Shown in pieces: positions 51,281 to 63,528 of a DNA stretch of 64,000 nt. A program made the position numbers and the translations under genes. The notes under the pieces are model-generated. The model was not told where the DNA came from. It made no database searches and saw only the letters and a program-made list of their open reading frames with translations. Each line of letters opens with the position of its first letter. Position 1 is the stretch's first letter. The DNA comes from Luidia sarsii (lineage: Eukaryota; Echinodermata; Asteroidea; Paxillosida; Luidiidae). The stretch covers positions 6,324,621-6,388,620 of the forward strand of contig OX465117.1 of NCBI GenBank assembly GCA_949987565.1. The letters are read 5' to 3'.

Positions 51281-52897
51281 TCATACTATGTTCGATTTAA
51301 GATTTTTCAATGCTGATGCATAGGTGTTCTCCAGGTCTGTTAGCAGGCTAAGTTTTAGCTTTGTCAAGTGAATAATGAATGAGATATTAACGAGCAAAGT
51401 ATATTTTTCTTTGCAGGTTCTCGCCGCCGTCTAACTGTTGTGTAATGCTGTATGCACACACAAGCTGCCTAGCTGACAGAGGTTGGTTCTCTTTGCTTGA
51501 TCATCAAATCATCATACTATGTTCGATTTAAGATTTTTCAAACCTGATGCATAGGTGTTCTCCAGGTCTGTTAGCAGGCTAAGTTTTAGCTTTGTCAAGT
51601 GAATAATGATTGAGATATTAACGAGTAAAGTGTATTTTTCTTTGCAGTTTCTCTCCGCGGACTGACTGTTGGGTACTGCTGTATGCACACACAAGCTGCC
51701 TACCTGACAGAGGTTGGTTCTCTTTGCTTGATCATCAAATCATCATACTATGTTCGATTTAAGATTTTTCAAAACTGATGCATAGGTGTTCTCCAGGTCT
51801 GTTAGCAGGCTAAGTTTTAGCTTTGTCAAGTGAATAATGAATGAGATATTAACGAGCAAAGTGTATTTTTCTTTACAGTTTCTCTCCGCCGACTGACTGT
51901 TGTGTACTGCTGTATGCACACACAAGCTGCCTACCTGACAGAGGTTGGTTCTCTTTGCTTGATCATCAAATCATCATACTATGTTCGATTTCAGATTTTT
52001 CAAAGCTGATGCATAGGTGTTCTCCAGGTCTGTTAGCAGGCTAAGTTTGAGCTTTGTCAAGTGAATAATGAATGAGATATTAACGAGTAAAGTGTATTTT
52101 TCTTTGCAGTTTCTCTCCGCGGACTGACTGTTGTGTACTGCTGTATGCACACACAAGCTGCCTACCTGACAGAGGTTGGTTCTCTTTGCTTGATCATCAA
52201 ATCATCATACTATGTTCGATTTAAGATTTTTCAAAACTGATGCATAGGTGTTCTCCAGGTCTGTTAGCAGGCTAAGTTTTAGCTTTGTCAAGTGAATAAT
52301 GAATGAGATATTAACGAGCAAAGTGTATTTTTCTTTGCAGTTTCTCTCCGCCGACTGACTATTGTGTACTGCTGTATGCACACACAAGCTGCCTACCTGA
52401 CAGAGGTTGGTTCTCTTTGCTTGATCATCAAATCATCATAGTATGTTCGAGTTAAGATTTTTCAAAGCTGATGCATAGGTGTTCTCCAGGTCTGTTAGCA
52501 GGCTAAGTTTTAGCTTTGTCAAGTGAATAATGAATGAGATATTAACGAGCAAAGTGTATTTTTCTTTGCAGTTTCTCCCTGCCGACTGACTGTTGTGTAC
52601 TGCTGTATGCACACACAAGCTGCCTACCTGACAGAGGTTGGTTATCTTTGCTTGATCATCAAATCATCATAGTATGTTCGATTTAAGATTTTTCAAAGCT
52701 GATGCATAGGTGTTCTCCAGGTCTGTTTGCAGGCTAAGTTTTAGCTTCGTCATAAGAATAATGAATGAGATATTAACGAGCAAAGTATATTTTTCTTTGC
52801 AGGTGCTCGCCGCCGTCTAACTGTTGTGTACTGCTGTATGCACACACAAGCTGCCTAGCTGACAGAGGTTGGTTCTCTTTGCTTGATCATCAAATCA
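51281..52897 (+). repeat. Seven-monomer block, copy 2 (1,617 bp)
   Basis: Same order as 48739-50355. Differences seen: CAGGTTCTCG for CAGGTGCTCG in the 51281 unit, AGCTTTGTC for AGCTTTTTC in the 52205 unit, GACTATTG in 52205 and GCTTCGTC in 52667. Confidence 0.8.
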
Positions 52898-54515
52898 TCA
52901 TACTATGTTCGATTTAAGATTTTTCAATGCTGATGCATAGGTGTTCTCCAGGTCTGTTAGCAGGCTAAGTTTTAGCTTTGTCAAGTGAATAATGATTGAG
53001 ATATTAACGAGTAAAGTGTATTTTTCTTTACAGTTGCTCTCCGCCGTCTGACTGTTGTGTACTGCTGTATGCACACACAAGCTGCCTACCTGACAGAGGT
53101 TGGTTTTCTTTGCTTGATCATCAAATCATCATACTATGTTCGATTTAAGATTTTTCAAAACTGATGCATAGGTGTTCTCCAGGTCTGTTAGCAGGCTAAG
53201 TTTTAGCTTTGTCAAGTGAATAATGAATGAGATATTAACGAGCAAAGTGTATTTTTCTTTGCAGTTTCTCTCCGCCGACTGACTGTTGTGTACTGCTGTA
53301 TGCACACACAAGCTGCCTACCTGACAGAGGTTGGTTCTCTTTGCTTGATCATCAAATCATCATACTATGTTCGATTTAAGATTTTTCAATGCTGATGCAT
53401 AGGTGTTCTCCAGGTCTGTTAGCAGGCTAAGTTTTAGCTTTGTCAAGTGAATAATGAATGAGATATTAACGAGCAAAGTGTATTTTTCTTTGCAGTTTCT
53501 CTCCGCCGACTGACTATTGTGTACTGCTGTATGCACACACAAGCTGCCTACCTGACAGAGGTTGGTTCTCTTTGCTTGATCATCAAATCATCATAGTATG
53601 TTCGAGTTAAGATTTTTCAAAGCTGATGCATAGGTGTTCTCCAGGTCTGTTAGCAGGCTAAGTTTTAGCTTTGTCAAGTGAATAATGAATGAGATATTAA
53701 CGAGCAAAGTGTATTTTTCTTTGCAGTTTCTCCCTGCCGACTGACTGTTGTGTACTGCTGTATGCACACACAAGCTGCCTACCTGACAGAGGTTGGTTAT
53801 CTTTGCTTGATCATCAAATCATCATAGTATGTTCGATTTAAGATTTTTCAAAGCTGATGCATAGGTGTTCTCCAGGTCTGTTTGCAGGCTAAGTTTTAGC
53901 TTTGTCAAGTGAATAATGAATGAGATATTAACGAGCAAAGTATATTTTTCTTTGCAGGTGCTCGCCGCCGTCTAACTGTTGTGTACTGCTGTATGCACAC
54001 ACAAGCTGCCTAGCTGACAGAGGTTGGTTCTCTTTGCTTGATCATCAAATCATCATACTATGTTCGAATTTAAGATTTTTCAATACTGATGCATAGGTGT
54101 TCTCCAGGTCTGTTAGCAGGCTAAGTTTTAGCTTTGTCAAGTGAATAATGATTGAGATATTAACGAGTAAAGTGTATTTTTCTTTACAGTTGCTCTCCGC
54201 CGTCTGACTGTTGTGTACTGCTGTATGCACACACAAGCTGCCTACCTGACAGAGGTTGGTTTTCTTTGCTTGATCATCAAATCATCATACTATGTTCGAT
54301 TTAAGATTTTTCAAAACTGATGCATAGGTGTTCTCCAGGTCTGTTAGCAGGCTAAGTTTTAGCTTTGTCAAGTGAATAATGAATGAGATATTAACGAGCA
54401 AAGTGTATTTTTCTTTGCAGTTTCTCTCCGCCGACTGACTGTTGTGTACTGCTGTATGCACACACAAGCTGCCTACCTGACAGAGGTTGGTTCTCTTTGC
54501 TTGATCATCAAATCA
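52205..54515 (+). repeat. Pentamer duplication (1,155 and 1,156 bp)
   Basis: The units at 52205, 52436, 52667, 52898 and 53129 recur as 53360, 53591, 53822, 54053 and 54285. The rare GACTATTG marker in 52205 is repeated in 53360, and GTTTTCTTTGC precedes both 53129 and 54285. The second copy has been partly overwritten: 53360 has CAATGCTG on the left, 53822 has CAAGTG in place of CATAAG, and 54053 has a 232-type left half. Confidence 0.75.
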
Positions 54516-54746
54516 TCATACTATGTTCGATTTAAGATTTTTCAATGCTGATGCATAGGTGTTCTCCAGGTCTGTTAGCAGGCTAAGTTTTAGCTTTGTC
54601 AAGTGAATAATGAATGAGATATTAACGAGCAAAGTGTATTTTTCTTTGCAGTTTCTCCCCGCCGACTGACTGTTGTGTACTGCTGTATGCACACACAAGC
54701 TGCCTAGCTGACAGAGGTTGGTTCTCTTTGCTTGATCATCAAATCA

Positions 54747-56133
54747 TCATACTGTGTTCGATTTCAGATTGTTCAAAGCTGATGCATAGGTGTTCTTCAG
54801 GTCTGTTAGCTGGCTAAGTTTTAGCTTTGTCAAGTGATTAATGAATGAGATATTAACGAGCAAAGTGTATTTTTCTTTACAGTTGCTCTCCGCCGTCTGA
54901 CTGTTGTGTACTGCTGTATGCACACACAAGCTGCCTAGCTGACAGAGGTTGGTTCTCTTTGCTTGATCATCAAATCATCATACTATGTTCGAATTTAAGA
55001 TTTTTCAATACTGATGCATAGGTGTTCTCCAGGTCTGTTAGCAGGCTAAGTTTTAGCTTTGTCAAGTGAATAATGATTGAGATATTAACGAGTAAAGTGT
55101 ATTTTTCTTTGCAGTTTCTCTCCGCGGACTGACTGTTGGGTACTGCTGTATGCACACACAAGCTGCCTACCTGACAGAGGTTGGTTCTCTTTGCTTGATC
55201 ATCAAATCATCATACTATGTTCGATTTAAGATTTTTCAAAACTGATGCATAGGTGTTCTCCAGGTCTGTTAGCAGGCTAAGTTTTAGCTTTGTCAAGTGA
55301 ATAATGAATGAGATATTAACGAGCAAAGTGTATTTTTCTTTGCAGTTTCTCTCCGCCGACTGACTGTTGTGTACTGCTGTATGCACACACAAGCTGCCTA
55401 CCTGACAGAGGTTGGTTCCCTTTGCTTGATCATCAAATCATCATAGTATGTTCGATTTCAGATTTTTCAAAGCTGATGCATAGGTGTTCTCCAGGTCTGT
55501 TAGCAGGCTAAGTTTTAGCTTTTTCAAGTGAATAATGAATGAGATATTAACGAGCAAAGTGTATTTTTCTTTGCAGTTTCTCTCCGCCGACTGACTGTTG
55601 TGTACTGCTGTATGCACACACAAGCTGCCTAGCTGACAGAGGTTGGTTATCTTTGCTTGATCATCAAATCATCATACTATGTTCGATTTAAGATTTTTCA
55701 AAGCTGATGCATAGGTGTTCTCCAGGTCTGTTAGCAGGCTAAGTTTTAGCTTTGTCAAGTGAATAATGAATGAGATATTAACGAGCAAAGTGTATTTTTC
55801 TTTACAGTTGCTCTCCGCCGACTGACTGTTGTGTACTGCTGTATGCACACACAAGCTGCCTAGCTGACAGAGGTTGGTTCTCTTTGCTTGATCATCAAAT
55901 CATCATACTATGTTCGATTTCAGATTTTTCAAAGCTGATGCATAGGTGTTCTCCAGGTCTGTTAGCAGGCTAAGTTTTAGCTTTGTCAAGTGAATAATGA
56001 ATGAGATATTAACGAGCAAAGTGTATTTTTCTTTGCAGTTTCTCCCCGCCGACTGACTGTTGTGTACTGCTGTATGCACACACAAGCTGCCTACCTGACA
56101 GAGGTTGGTTCTCTTTGCTTGATCATCAAATCA
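54747..56133 (+). repeat. Six-monomer block, copy 1 (1,387 bp)
   Basis: N, 232, E with CAAAACTG, E with GATTTCAG and AGCTTTTTC, E, E with CTCCCCGCC. It matches 57289-58675 at offset 2,542. Confidence 0.82.
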
Positions 56134-57519
56134 TCATACTATGTTCGATTTAAGATTTTTCAAAACTGATGCATAGGTGTTCTCCAGGTCTGTTAGCAGG
56201 CTAAGTTTTAGCTTTGTCAAGTGAATAATGAATGAGATATTAACGAGCAAAGTGTATTTTTCTTTACAGTTTCTCTCCGCCGACTGACTGTTGTGTACTG
56301 CTGTATGCACACACAAGCTGCCTACCTGACAGAGGTTGGTTCTCTTTGCTTGATCATCAAATCATCATAGTATGTTTGATTTCAGATTTTTCAAAGCTGA
56401 TGCATAGGTGTTCTCCAGGTCTGTTAGCAGGCTAAGTTTGAGCTTTGTCAAGTGAATAATGAATGAGATATTAACGAGCAAAGTGTATTTTTCTTTGCAG
56501 TTTCTCCCCGCCGACTGACTGTTGTGTACTGCTGTATGCACACACAAGCTGCCTAGCTGACAGAGGTTGGTTCTCTTTGCTTGATCATCAAATCATCATA
56601 CTGTGTTCGATTTCAGATTGTTCAAAGCTGATGCATAGGTGTTCTTCAGGTCTGTTAGCTGGCTAAGTTTTAGCTTTGTCAAGTGATTAATGAATGAGAT
56701 ATTAACGAGCAAAGTGTATTTTTCTTTGCAGTTTCTCTCCGCGGACTGACTGTTGGGTACTGCTGTATGCACACACAAGCTGCATACCTGACAGAGGTTG
56801 GCTCTCTTTGCTTGATCATCAAATCATCATACTATGTTCGATTTAAGATTTTTCAAAACTGATGCATAGGTGTTCTCCAGGTCTGTTAGCAGGCTAAGTT
56901 TTAGCTTTGTCAAGTGAATAATGAATGAGATATTAACGAGCAAAGTGTATTTTTCTTTACAGTTTCTCTCCGCCGACTGACTGTTGTGTACTGCTGTATG
57001 CACACACAAGCTGCCTACCTGACAGAGGTTGGTTCTCTTTGCTTGATCATCAAATCATCATAGTATGTTTGATTTCAGATTTTTCAAAGCTGATGCATAG
57101 GTGTTCTCCAGGTCTGTTAGCAGGCTAAGTTTGAGCTTTGTCAAGTGAATAATGAATGAGATATTAACGAGCAAAGTGTATTTTTCTTTGCAGTTTCTCC
57201 CCGCCGACTGACTGTTGTGTACTGCTGTATGCACACACAAGCTGCCTAGCTGACAGAGGTTGGTTCTCTTTGCTTGATCATCAAATCATCATACTGTGTT
57301 CGATTTCAGATTGTTCAAAGCTGATGCATAGGTGTTCTTCAGGTCTGTTAGCTGGCTAAGTTTTAGCTTTGTCAAGTGATTAATGAATGAGATATTAACG
57401 AGCAAAGTGTATTTTTCTTTACAGTTGCTCTCCGCCGTCTGACTGTTGTGTACTGCTGTATGCACACACAAGCTGCCTAGCTGACAGAGGTTGGTTCTCT
57501 TTGCTTGATCATCAAATCA
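56134..57519 (+). repeat. Trimer duplication (693 bp x 2)
   Basis: The units at 56134 and 56827 share TTTACAGTTTC; 56365 and 57058 share TATGTTTGATTTCAG and CTCCCCGCC. The third unit of the first trimer (56596) is a hybrid with N markers on the left and 232-class right-half markers (CTCTCCGCGG, TTGGGTAC, GGTTGGCTC). It matches the 57289 unit on the left and the 57520 unit on the right. The switch lies at 56711-56727. Confidence 0.8.
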
Positions 57520-58675
57520 TCATACTATGTTCGAATTTAAGATTTTTCAATACTGATGCATAGGTGTTCTCCAGGTCTGTTAGCAGGCTAAGTTTTAGCT
57601 TTGTCAAGTGAATAATGATTGAGATATTAACGAGTAAAGTGTATTTTTCTTTGCAGTTTCTCTCCGCGGACTGACTGTTGGGTACTGCTGTATGCACACA
57701 CAAGCTGCCTACCTGACAGAGGTTGGCTCTCTTTGCTTGATCATCAAATCATCATACTATGTTCGATTTAAGATTTTTCAAAACTGATGCATAGGTGTTC
57801 TCCAGGTCTGTTAGCAGGCTAAGTTTTAGCTTTGTCAAGTGAATAATGAATGAGATATTAACGAGCAAAGTGTATTTTTCTTTGCAGTTTCTCTCCGCCG
57901 ACTGACTGTTGTGTACTGCTGTATGCACACACAAGCTGCCTACCTGACAGAGGTTGGTTCTCTTTGCTTGATCATCAAATCATCATAGTATGTTCGATTT
58001 CAGATTTTTCAAAGCTGATGCATAGGTGTTCTCCAGGTCTGTTAGCAGGCTAAGTTTTAGCTTTTTCAAGTGAATAATGAATGAGATATTAACGAGCAAA
58101 GTGTATTTTTCTTTGCAGTTTCTCTCCGCCGACTGACTGTTGTGTACTACTGTATGCACACACAAGCTGCCTAGCTGACAGAGGTTGGTTATCTTTGCTT
58201 GATCATCAAATCATCATACTATGTTCGATTTAAGATTTTTCAATGCTGATGCATAGGTGTTCTCCAGATCTGTTAGCTGGCTAAGTTTTAGCTTTGTCAA
58301 GTGAATAATGAATGAGATATTAACGAGCAAAGTGTATTTTTCTTTACAGTTGCTCTCCGCCGACTGACTGTTGTGTACTGCTGTATGCACACACAAGCTG
58401 CCTAGCTGACAGAGGTTGGTTCTCTTTGCTTGATCATCAAATCATCATACTATGTTCGATTTCAGATTTTTCAAAGCTGATGCATAGGTGTTCTCCAGGT
58501 CTGTTAGCAGGCTAAGTTTTAGCTTTGTCAAGTGAATAATGAATGAGATATTAACGAGCAAAGTGTATTTTTCTTTGCAGTTTCTCCCCGCCGACTGACT
58601 GTTGTGTACTGCTGTATGCACACACAAGCTGCCTACCTGAAAGAGGTTGGTTATCTTTGCTTGATCATCAAATCA
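57289..58675 (+). repeat. Six-monomer block, copy 2 (1,387 bp)
   Basis: Same order as 54747-56133. Private changes include TGTACTACTG in the 57983 unit and CCAGATCTG with GCTGGC in the 58214 unit. Confidence 0.82.
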
Positions 58676-60293
58676 TCATAGTAAGTTCGATTTAAGATTT
58701 TTCAAAGCTGATGCATAGGTGTTCTCCAGGTCTGTTTGCAGGCTAAGTTTTAGCTTTGTCATAAGAATAATGAATGAGATATTAACGAGCAAAGTATATT
58801 TTTCTTTGCAGGTGCTCGCCGCCGTCTAACTGTTGTGTACTGCTGTATGCACACACAAGCTGCCTAGCTGACAGAGGTTGGTTCTCTTTGCTTGATCATC
58901 AAATCATCATACTATGTTCGATTTAAGATTTTTCAATGCTGATGCATAGGTGTTCTCCAGGTCTGTTAGCAGGCTAAGTTTTAGCTTTGTCAAGTGAATA
59001 ATGATTGAGATATTAACGAGTAAAGTGTATTTTTCATTGCAGTTTCGGACTGCGGACTGACTGTTGTGTACTGCTGTATGCACACACAAGCTGCCTAGCT
59101 GACAGAGGTTGGTTCTCTTTGCTTGATCATCAAATCATCATACTATGTTCGATTTCAGATTTTTCAAAGCTGATGCATAGGTGTTCTCCAGGTCTGTTAG
59201 CAGGCTAAGTTTTAGCTTTGTCAAGTGAATAATGAATGAGATATTAACGAGCAAAGTGTATTTTTCTTTGCAGTTTCTTTCCGCCGACTGACTGTTGGGT
59301 ACTGCTGTATGCACACACAAGCTGCCTACCTGACAGAGGTTGGTTCTCTTTGCTTGATCATCAAATCATCATACTATGTTCGATTTAAGATTTTTCAAAG
59401 CTGATGCATAGGTGTTCTCCAGGTCTGTTAGCAGGCTAAGTTTTAGCCTTGTCAAGTGAATAATGAATGAGATATTAACGAGCAAAGTGTATTTTTCTTT
59501 ACAGTTGCTCTCCGCCGTCTGACTGTTGTGTACTGCAGTATGCACACACAAGCTGCCTAGCTGACAGAGGTTGGTTCTCTTTGCTTGATCATCAAAACAT
59601 CATACTATGTTCGATTTCAGATTTTTCAAAGCTGATGCATAGGTGTTCTCCAGGTCTGTTAGCAGGCTAAGTTTGAGCTTTGTCAAGTGAATAATGAATG
59701 AGATATTAACGAGCAAAGTGTATTTTTCTTTGCAGTTTCTCCCCGCCGACTGACTGTTGTGTACTGCTGTATGCACACACAAGCTGCCTAGCTGACAGAG
59801 GTTGGTTCTCTTTGCTTGATCATCAAATCATCATACTGTGTTCGATTTCAGATTGTTCAAAGCTGATGCATAGGTGTTCTTCAGGTCTGTTAGCTGGCTA
59901 AGTTTTAGCTTTGTCAAGTGATTAATGAATGAGATATTAACGAGCAAAGTGTATTTTTCTTTACAGTTGCTCTCCGCCGTCTGACTGTTGTGTACTGCTG
60001 TATGCACACACAAGCTGCCTAGCTGACAGAGGTTGGTTCTCTTTGCTTGATCATCAAATCATCATACTATGTTCGAATTTAAGATTTTTCAATACTGATG
60101 CATAGGTGTTCTCCAGGTCTGTTAGCAGGCTAAGTTTTAGCTTTGTCAAGTGAATAATGATTGAGATATTAACGAGTAAAGTGTATTTTTCTTTGCAGTT
60201 TCTCTCCGCGGACTGACTGTTGGGTACTGCTGTATGCACACACAAGCTGCCTACCTGACAGAGGTTGGTTCTCTTTGCTTGATCATCAAATCA
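58445..60293 (+). repeat. 8-mer HOR (1,849 bp)
   Basis: Order: CTCCCCGCC with CCTGAAAGAGG, V with AGTAAGTTCG, G with TTTTCATTGCAG, CTTTCCGCC, R, a GAGCTTTG unit with CTCCCCGCC, N, 232. It lacks the unit with TTACAGTTGC and CCGCCGACTG that follows G in the next copy (60987). Confidence 0.85.
58581..58686 (+). other. Candidate cryptic exon ending in GTAAGT
   Basis: From the base after the acceptor-like CAG (58578-58580) to the GTAAGT at 58681-58686 is 100 nt. GTAAGT arises from a T-to-A change in the GTATGT found in many monomers. The same arrangement occurs at 60430-60535 and 63665-63770. The frame beginning at the second base is open through the 100 nt. No function is claimed. Confidence 0.2.
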
Positions 60294-63200
60294 TCATACT
60301 ATGTTCGATTTCAGATTTTTCAAAGCTGATGCATAGGTGTTCTCCAGGTCTGTTAGCAGGCTAAGTTTTAGCTTTGTCAAGTGAATAATGAATGAGATAT
60401 TAACGAGCAAAGTGTATTTTTCTTTGCAGTTTCTCCCCGCCGACTGACTGTTGTGTACTGCTGTATGCACACACAAGCTGCCTACCTGAAAGAGGTTGGT
60501 TATCTTTGCTTGATCATCAAATCATCATAGTAAGTTCGATTTAAGATTTTTCAAAACTGATGCATAGGTGTTCTCCAGGTCTGTTTGCAGGCTTAGTTTT
60601 AGCTTTGTCATAAGAATAATGAATGAGATATTAACGAGCAAAGTATATTTTTCTTTGCAGGTGCTCGCCGCCGTCTAACTGTTGTGTACTGCTGTATGCA
60701 CACACAAGCTGCCTAGCTGACAGAGGTTGGTTCTCTTTGCTTGATCATCAAATCATCATACTATGTTCGATTTAAGATTTTTCAATGCTGATGCATAGGT
60801 GTTCTCCAGGTCTGTTAGCAGGCTAAGTTTTAGCTTTGTCAAGTGAATAATGATTGAGATATTAACGAGTAAAGTGTATTTTTCATTGCAGTTTCGGACT
60901 GCGGACTGACTGTTGTGTACTGCTGTATGCACACACAAGCTGCCTAGCTGACAGAGGTTGGTTCTCTTTGCTTGATCATCAAATCATCATACTATGTTCG
61001 ATTTCAGATTTTTCAAAGCTGATGCATAGGTGTTCTCCAGGTCTGTTAGCAGGCTAAGTTTTAGCTTTGTCAAGTGAATAATGAATGAGATATTAACGAG
61101 CAAAGTGTATTTTTCTTTACAGTTGCTCTCCGCCGACTGACTGTTGTGTACTGCTGTATGCACACACAAGCTGCCTAGCTGACAGAGGTTGGTTCTCTTT
61201 GCTTGATCATCAAATCATCATACTATGTTCGATTTCAGATTTTTCAAAGCTGATGCATAGGTGTTCTCCAGGTCTGTTAGCAGGCTAAGTTTTAGCTTTG
61301 TCAAGTGAATAATGAATGAGATATTAACGAGCAAAGTGTATTTTTCTTTGCAGTTTCTTTCCGCCGACTGACTGTTGGGTACTGCTGTATGCACACACAA
61401 GCTGCCTACCTGACAGAGGTTGGTTCTCTTTGCTTGATCATCAAATCATCATACTATGTTCGATTTAAGATTTTTCAAAGCTGATGCATAGGTGTTCTCC
61501 AGGTCTGTTAGCAGGCTAAGTTTTAGCCTTGTCAAGTGAATAATGAATGAGATATTAACGAGCAAAGTGTATTTTTCTTTACAGTTGCTCTCCGCCGTCT
61601 GACTGTTGTGTACTGCAGTATGCACACACAAGCTGCCTAGCTGACAGAGGTTGGTTCTCTTTGCTTGATCATCAAAACATCATACTATGTTCGATTTCAG
61701 ATTTTTCAAAGCTGATGCATAGGTGTTCTCCAGGTCTGTTAGCAGGCTAAGTTTGAGCTTTGTCAAGTGAATAATGAATGAGATATTAACGAGCAAAGTG
61801 TATTTTTCTTTGCAGGTGCTCGCCGCCGTCTAACTGTTGTGTACTGCTGTATGCACACACAAGCTGCCTAGCTGACAGAGGTTGGTTCTCTTTGCTTGAT
61901 CATCAAATCATCATACTATGTTCGATTTAAGATTTTTCAATGCTGATGCATAGGTGTTCTCCAGGTCTGTTAGCAGGCTAAGTTTTAGCTTTGTCAAGTG
62001 AATAATGATTGAGATATTAACGAGTAAAGTGTATTTTTCATTGCAGTTTCGGACTGCGGACTGACTGTTGTGTACTGATGTATGCACACACAAGCTGCCT
62101 AGCTGACAGAGGTTGGTTCTCTTTGCTTGATCATCAAATCATCATACTATGTTCGATTTCAGATTTTTCAAAGCTGATGCATAGGTGTTCTCCAGGTCTG
62201 TTAGCAGGCTAAGTTTTAGCTTTGTCAAGTGAATAATGAATGAGATATTAACGAGCAAAGTGTATTTTTCTTTACAGTTGCTCTCCGCCGACTGACTGTT
62301 GTGTACTGCTGTATGCACACACAAGCTGCCTAGCTGACAGAGGTTGGTTCTCTTTGCTTGATCATCAAATCATCATACTATGTTCGATTTCAGATTTTTC
62401 AAAGCTGATGCATAGGTGTTCTCCAGGTCTGTTAGCAGGCTAAGTTTTAGCTTTGTCAAGTGAATAATGAATGAGATATTAACGAGCAAAGTGTATTTTT
62501 CTTTGCAGTTTCTTTCCGCCGACTGACTGTTGGGTACTGCTGTATGCACACACAAGCTGCCTACCTGACAGAGGTTGGTTCTCTTTGCTTGATCATCAAA
62601 TCATCATACTATGTTCGATTTAAGATTTTTCAAAGCTGATGCATAGGTGTTCTCCAGGTCTGTTAGCAGGCTAAGTTTTAGCCTTGTCAAGTGAATAATG
62701 AATGAGATATTAACGAGCAAAGTGTATTTTTCTTTACAGTTGCTCTCCGCCGTCTGACTGTTGTGTACTGCAGTATGCACACACAAGCTGCCTAGCTGAC
62801 AGAGGTTGGTTCTCTTTGCTTGATCATCAAAACATCATACTATGTTCGATTTCAGATTTTTCAAAGCTGATGCATAGGTGTTCTCCAGGTCTGTTAGCAG
62901 GCTAAGTTTGAGCTTTGTCAAGTGAATAATGAATGAGATATTAACGAGCAAAGTGTATTTTTCTTTGCAGTTTCTCCCCGCCGACTGACTGTTGTGTACT
63001 GCTGTATGCACACACAAGCTGCCTAGCTGACAGAGGTTGGTTCTCTTTGCTTGATCATCAAATCATCATACTGTGTTCGATTTCAGATTGTTCAAAGCTG
63101 ATGCATAGGTGTTCTTCAGGTCTGTTAGCTGGCTAAGTTTTAGCTTTGTCAAGTGATTAATGAATGAGATATTAACGAGCAAAGTGTATTTTTCTTTACA

Positions 63201-63528
63201 GTTGCTCTCCGCCGTCTGACTATTGTGTACTGCTGTATGCACACACAAGCTGCCTAGCTGACAGAGGTTGGTTCTCTTTGCTTGATCATCAAATCATCAT
63301 ACTATGTTCGAATTTAAGATTTTTCAATACTGATGCATAGGTGTTCTCCAGGTCTGTTAGCAGGCTAAGTTTTAGCTTTGTCAAGTGAATAATGATTGAG
63401 ATATTAACGAGTAAAGTGTATTTTTCTTTGCAGTTTCTCTCCGCGGACTGACTGTTGGGTACTGCTGTATGCACACACAAGCTGCCTACCTGACAGAGGT
63501 TGGTTCTCTTTGCTTGATCATCAAATCA
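60294..63528 (+). repeat. 14-mer HOR with internal pentamer duplication (3,235 bp)
   Basis: This is the 9-mer form of the preceding unit (2,080 bp) enlarged by five monomers. The units at 60756, 60987, 61218 and 61449 recur as 61911, 62142, 62373 and 62604, and a hybrid at 61680 separates the two sets. A private TACTGATG is in the 61911 unit. The next copy begins at 63529. Confidence 0.88.
61680..61910 (+). repeat. Hybrid monomer at a five-monomer exchange point
   Basis: The left part equals the unit at 62835 (AAACATCATAC before it, GATTTCAG, GAGCTTTG, CAAGTG, AAAGTGTAT). The right part equals the V unit at 60525 (CAGGTGCTCGCC, TCTAACTG). Those two units lie at the ends of the duplicated pentamer, exactly where the reciprocal parts should be. 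The switch falls in the 15 bp shared by both, 61801-61815. Confidence 0.85.

Noticed and set aside
54747..59830. A simple 2,542-bp tandem HOR from 54747, 57289 and 59831
   Set aside because: The N units are equally spaced, but only the first six monomers of each interval correspond. The other five differ in class and order, so the equal spacing is partly coincidence.
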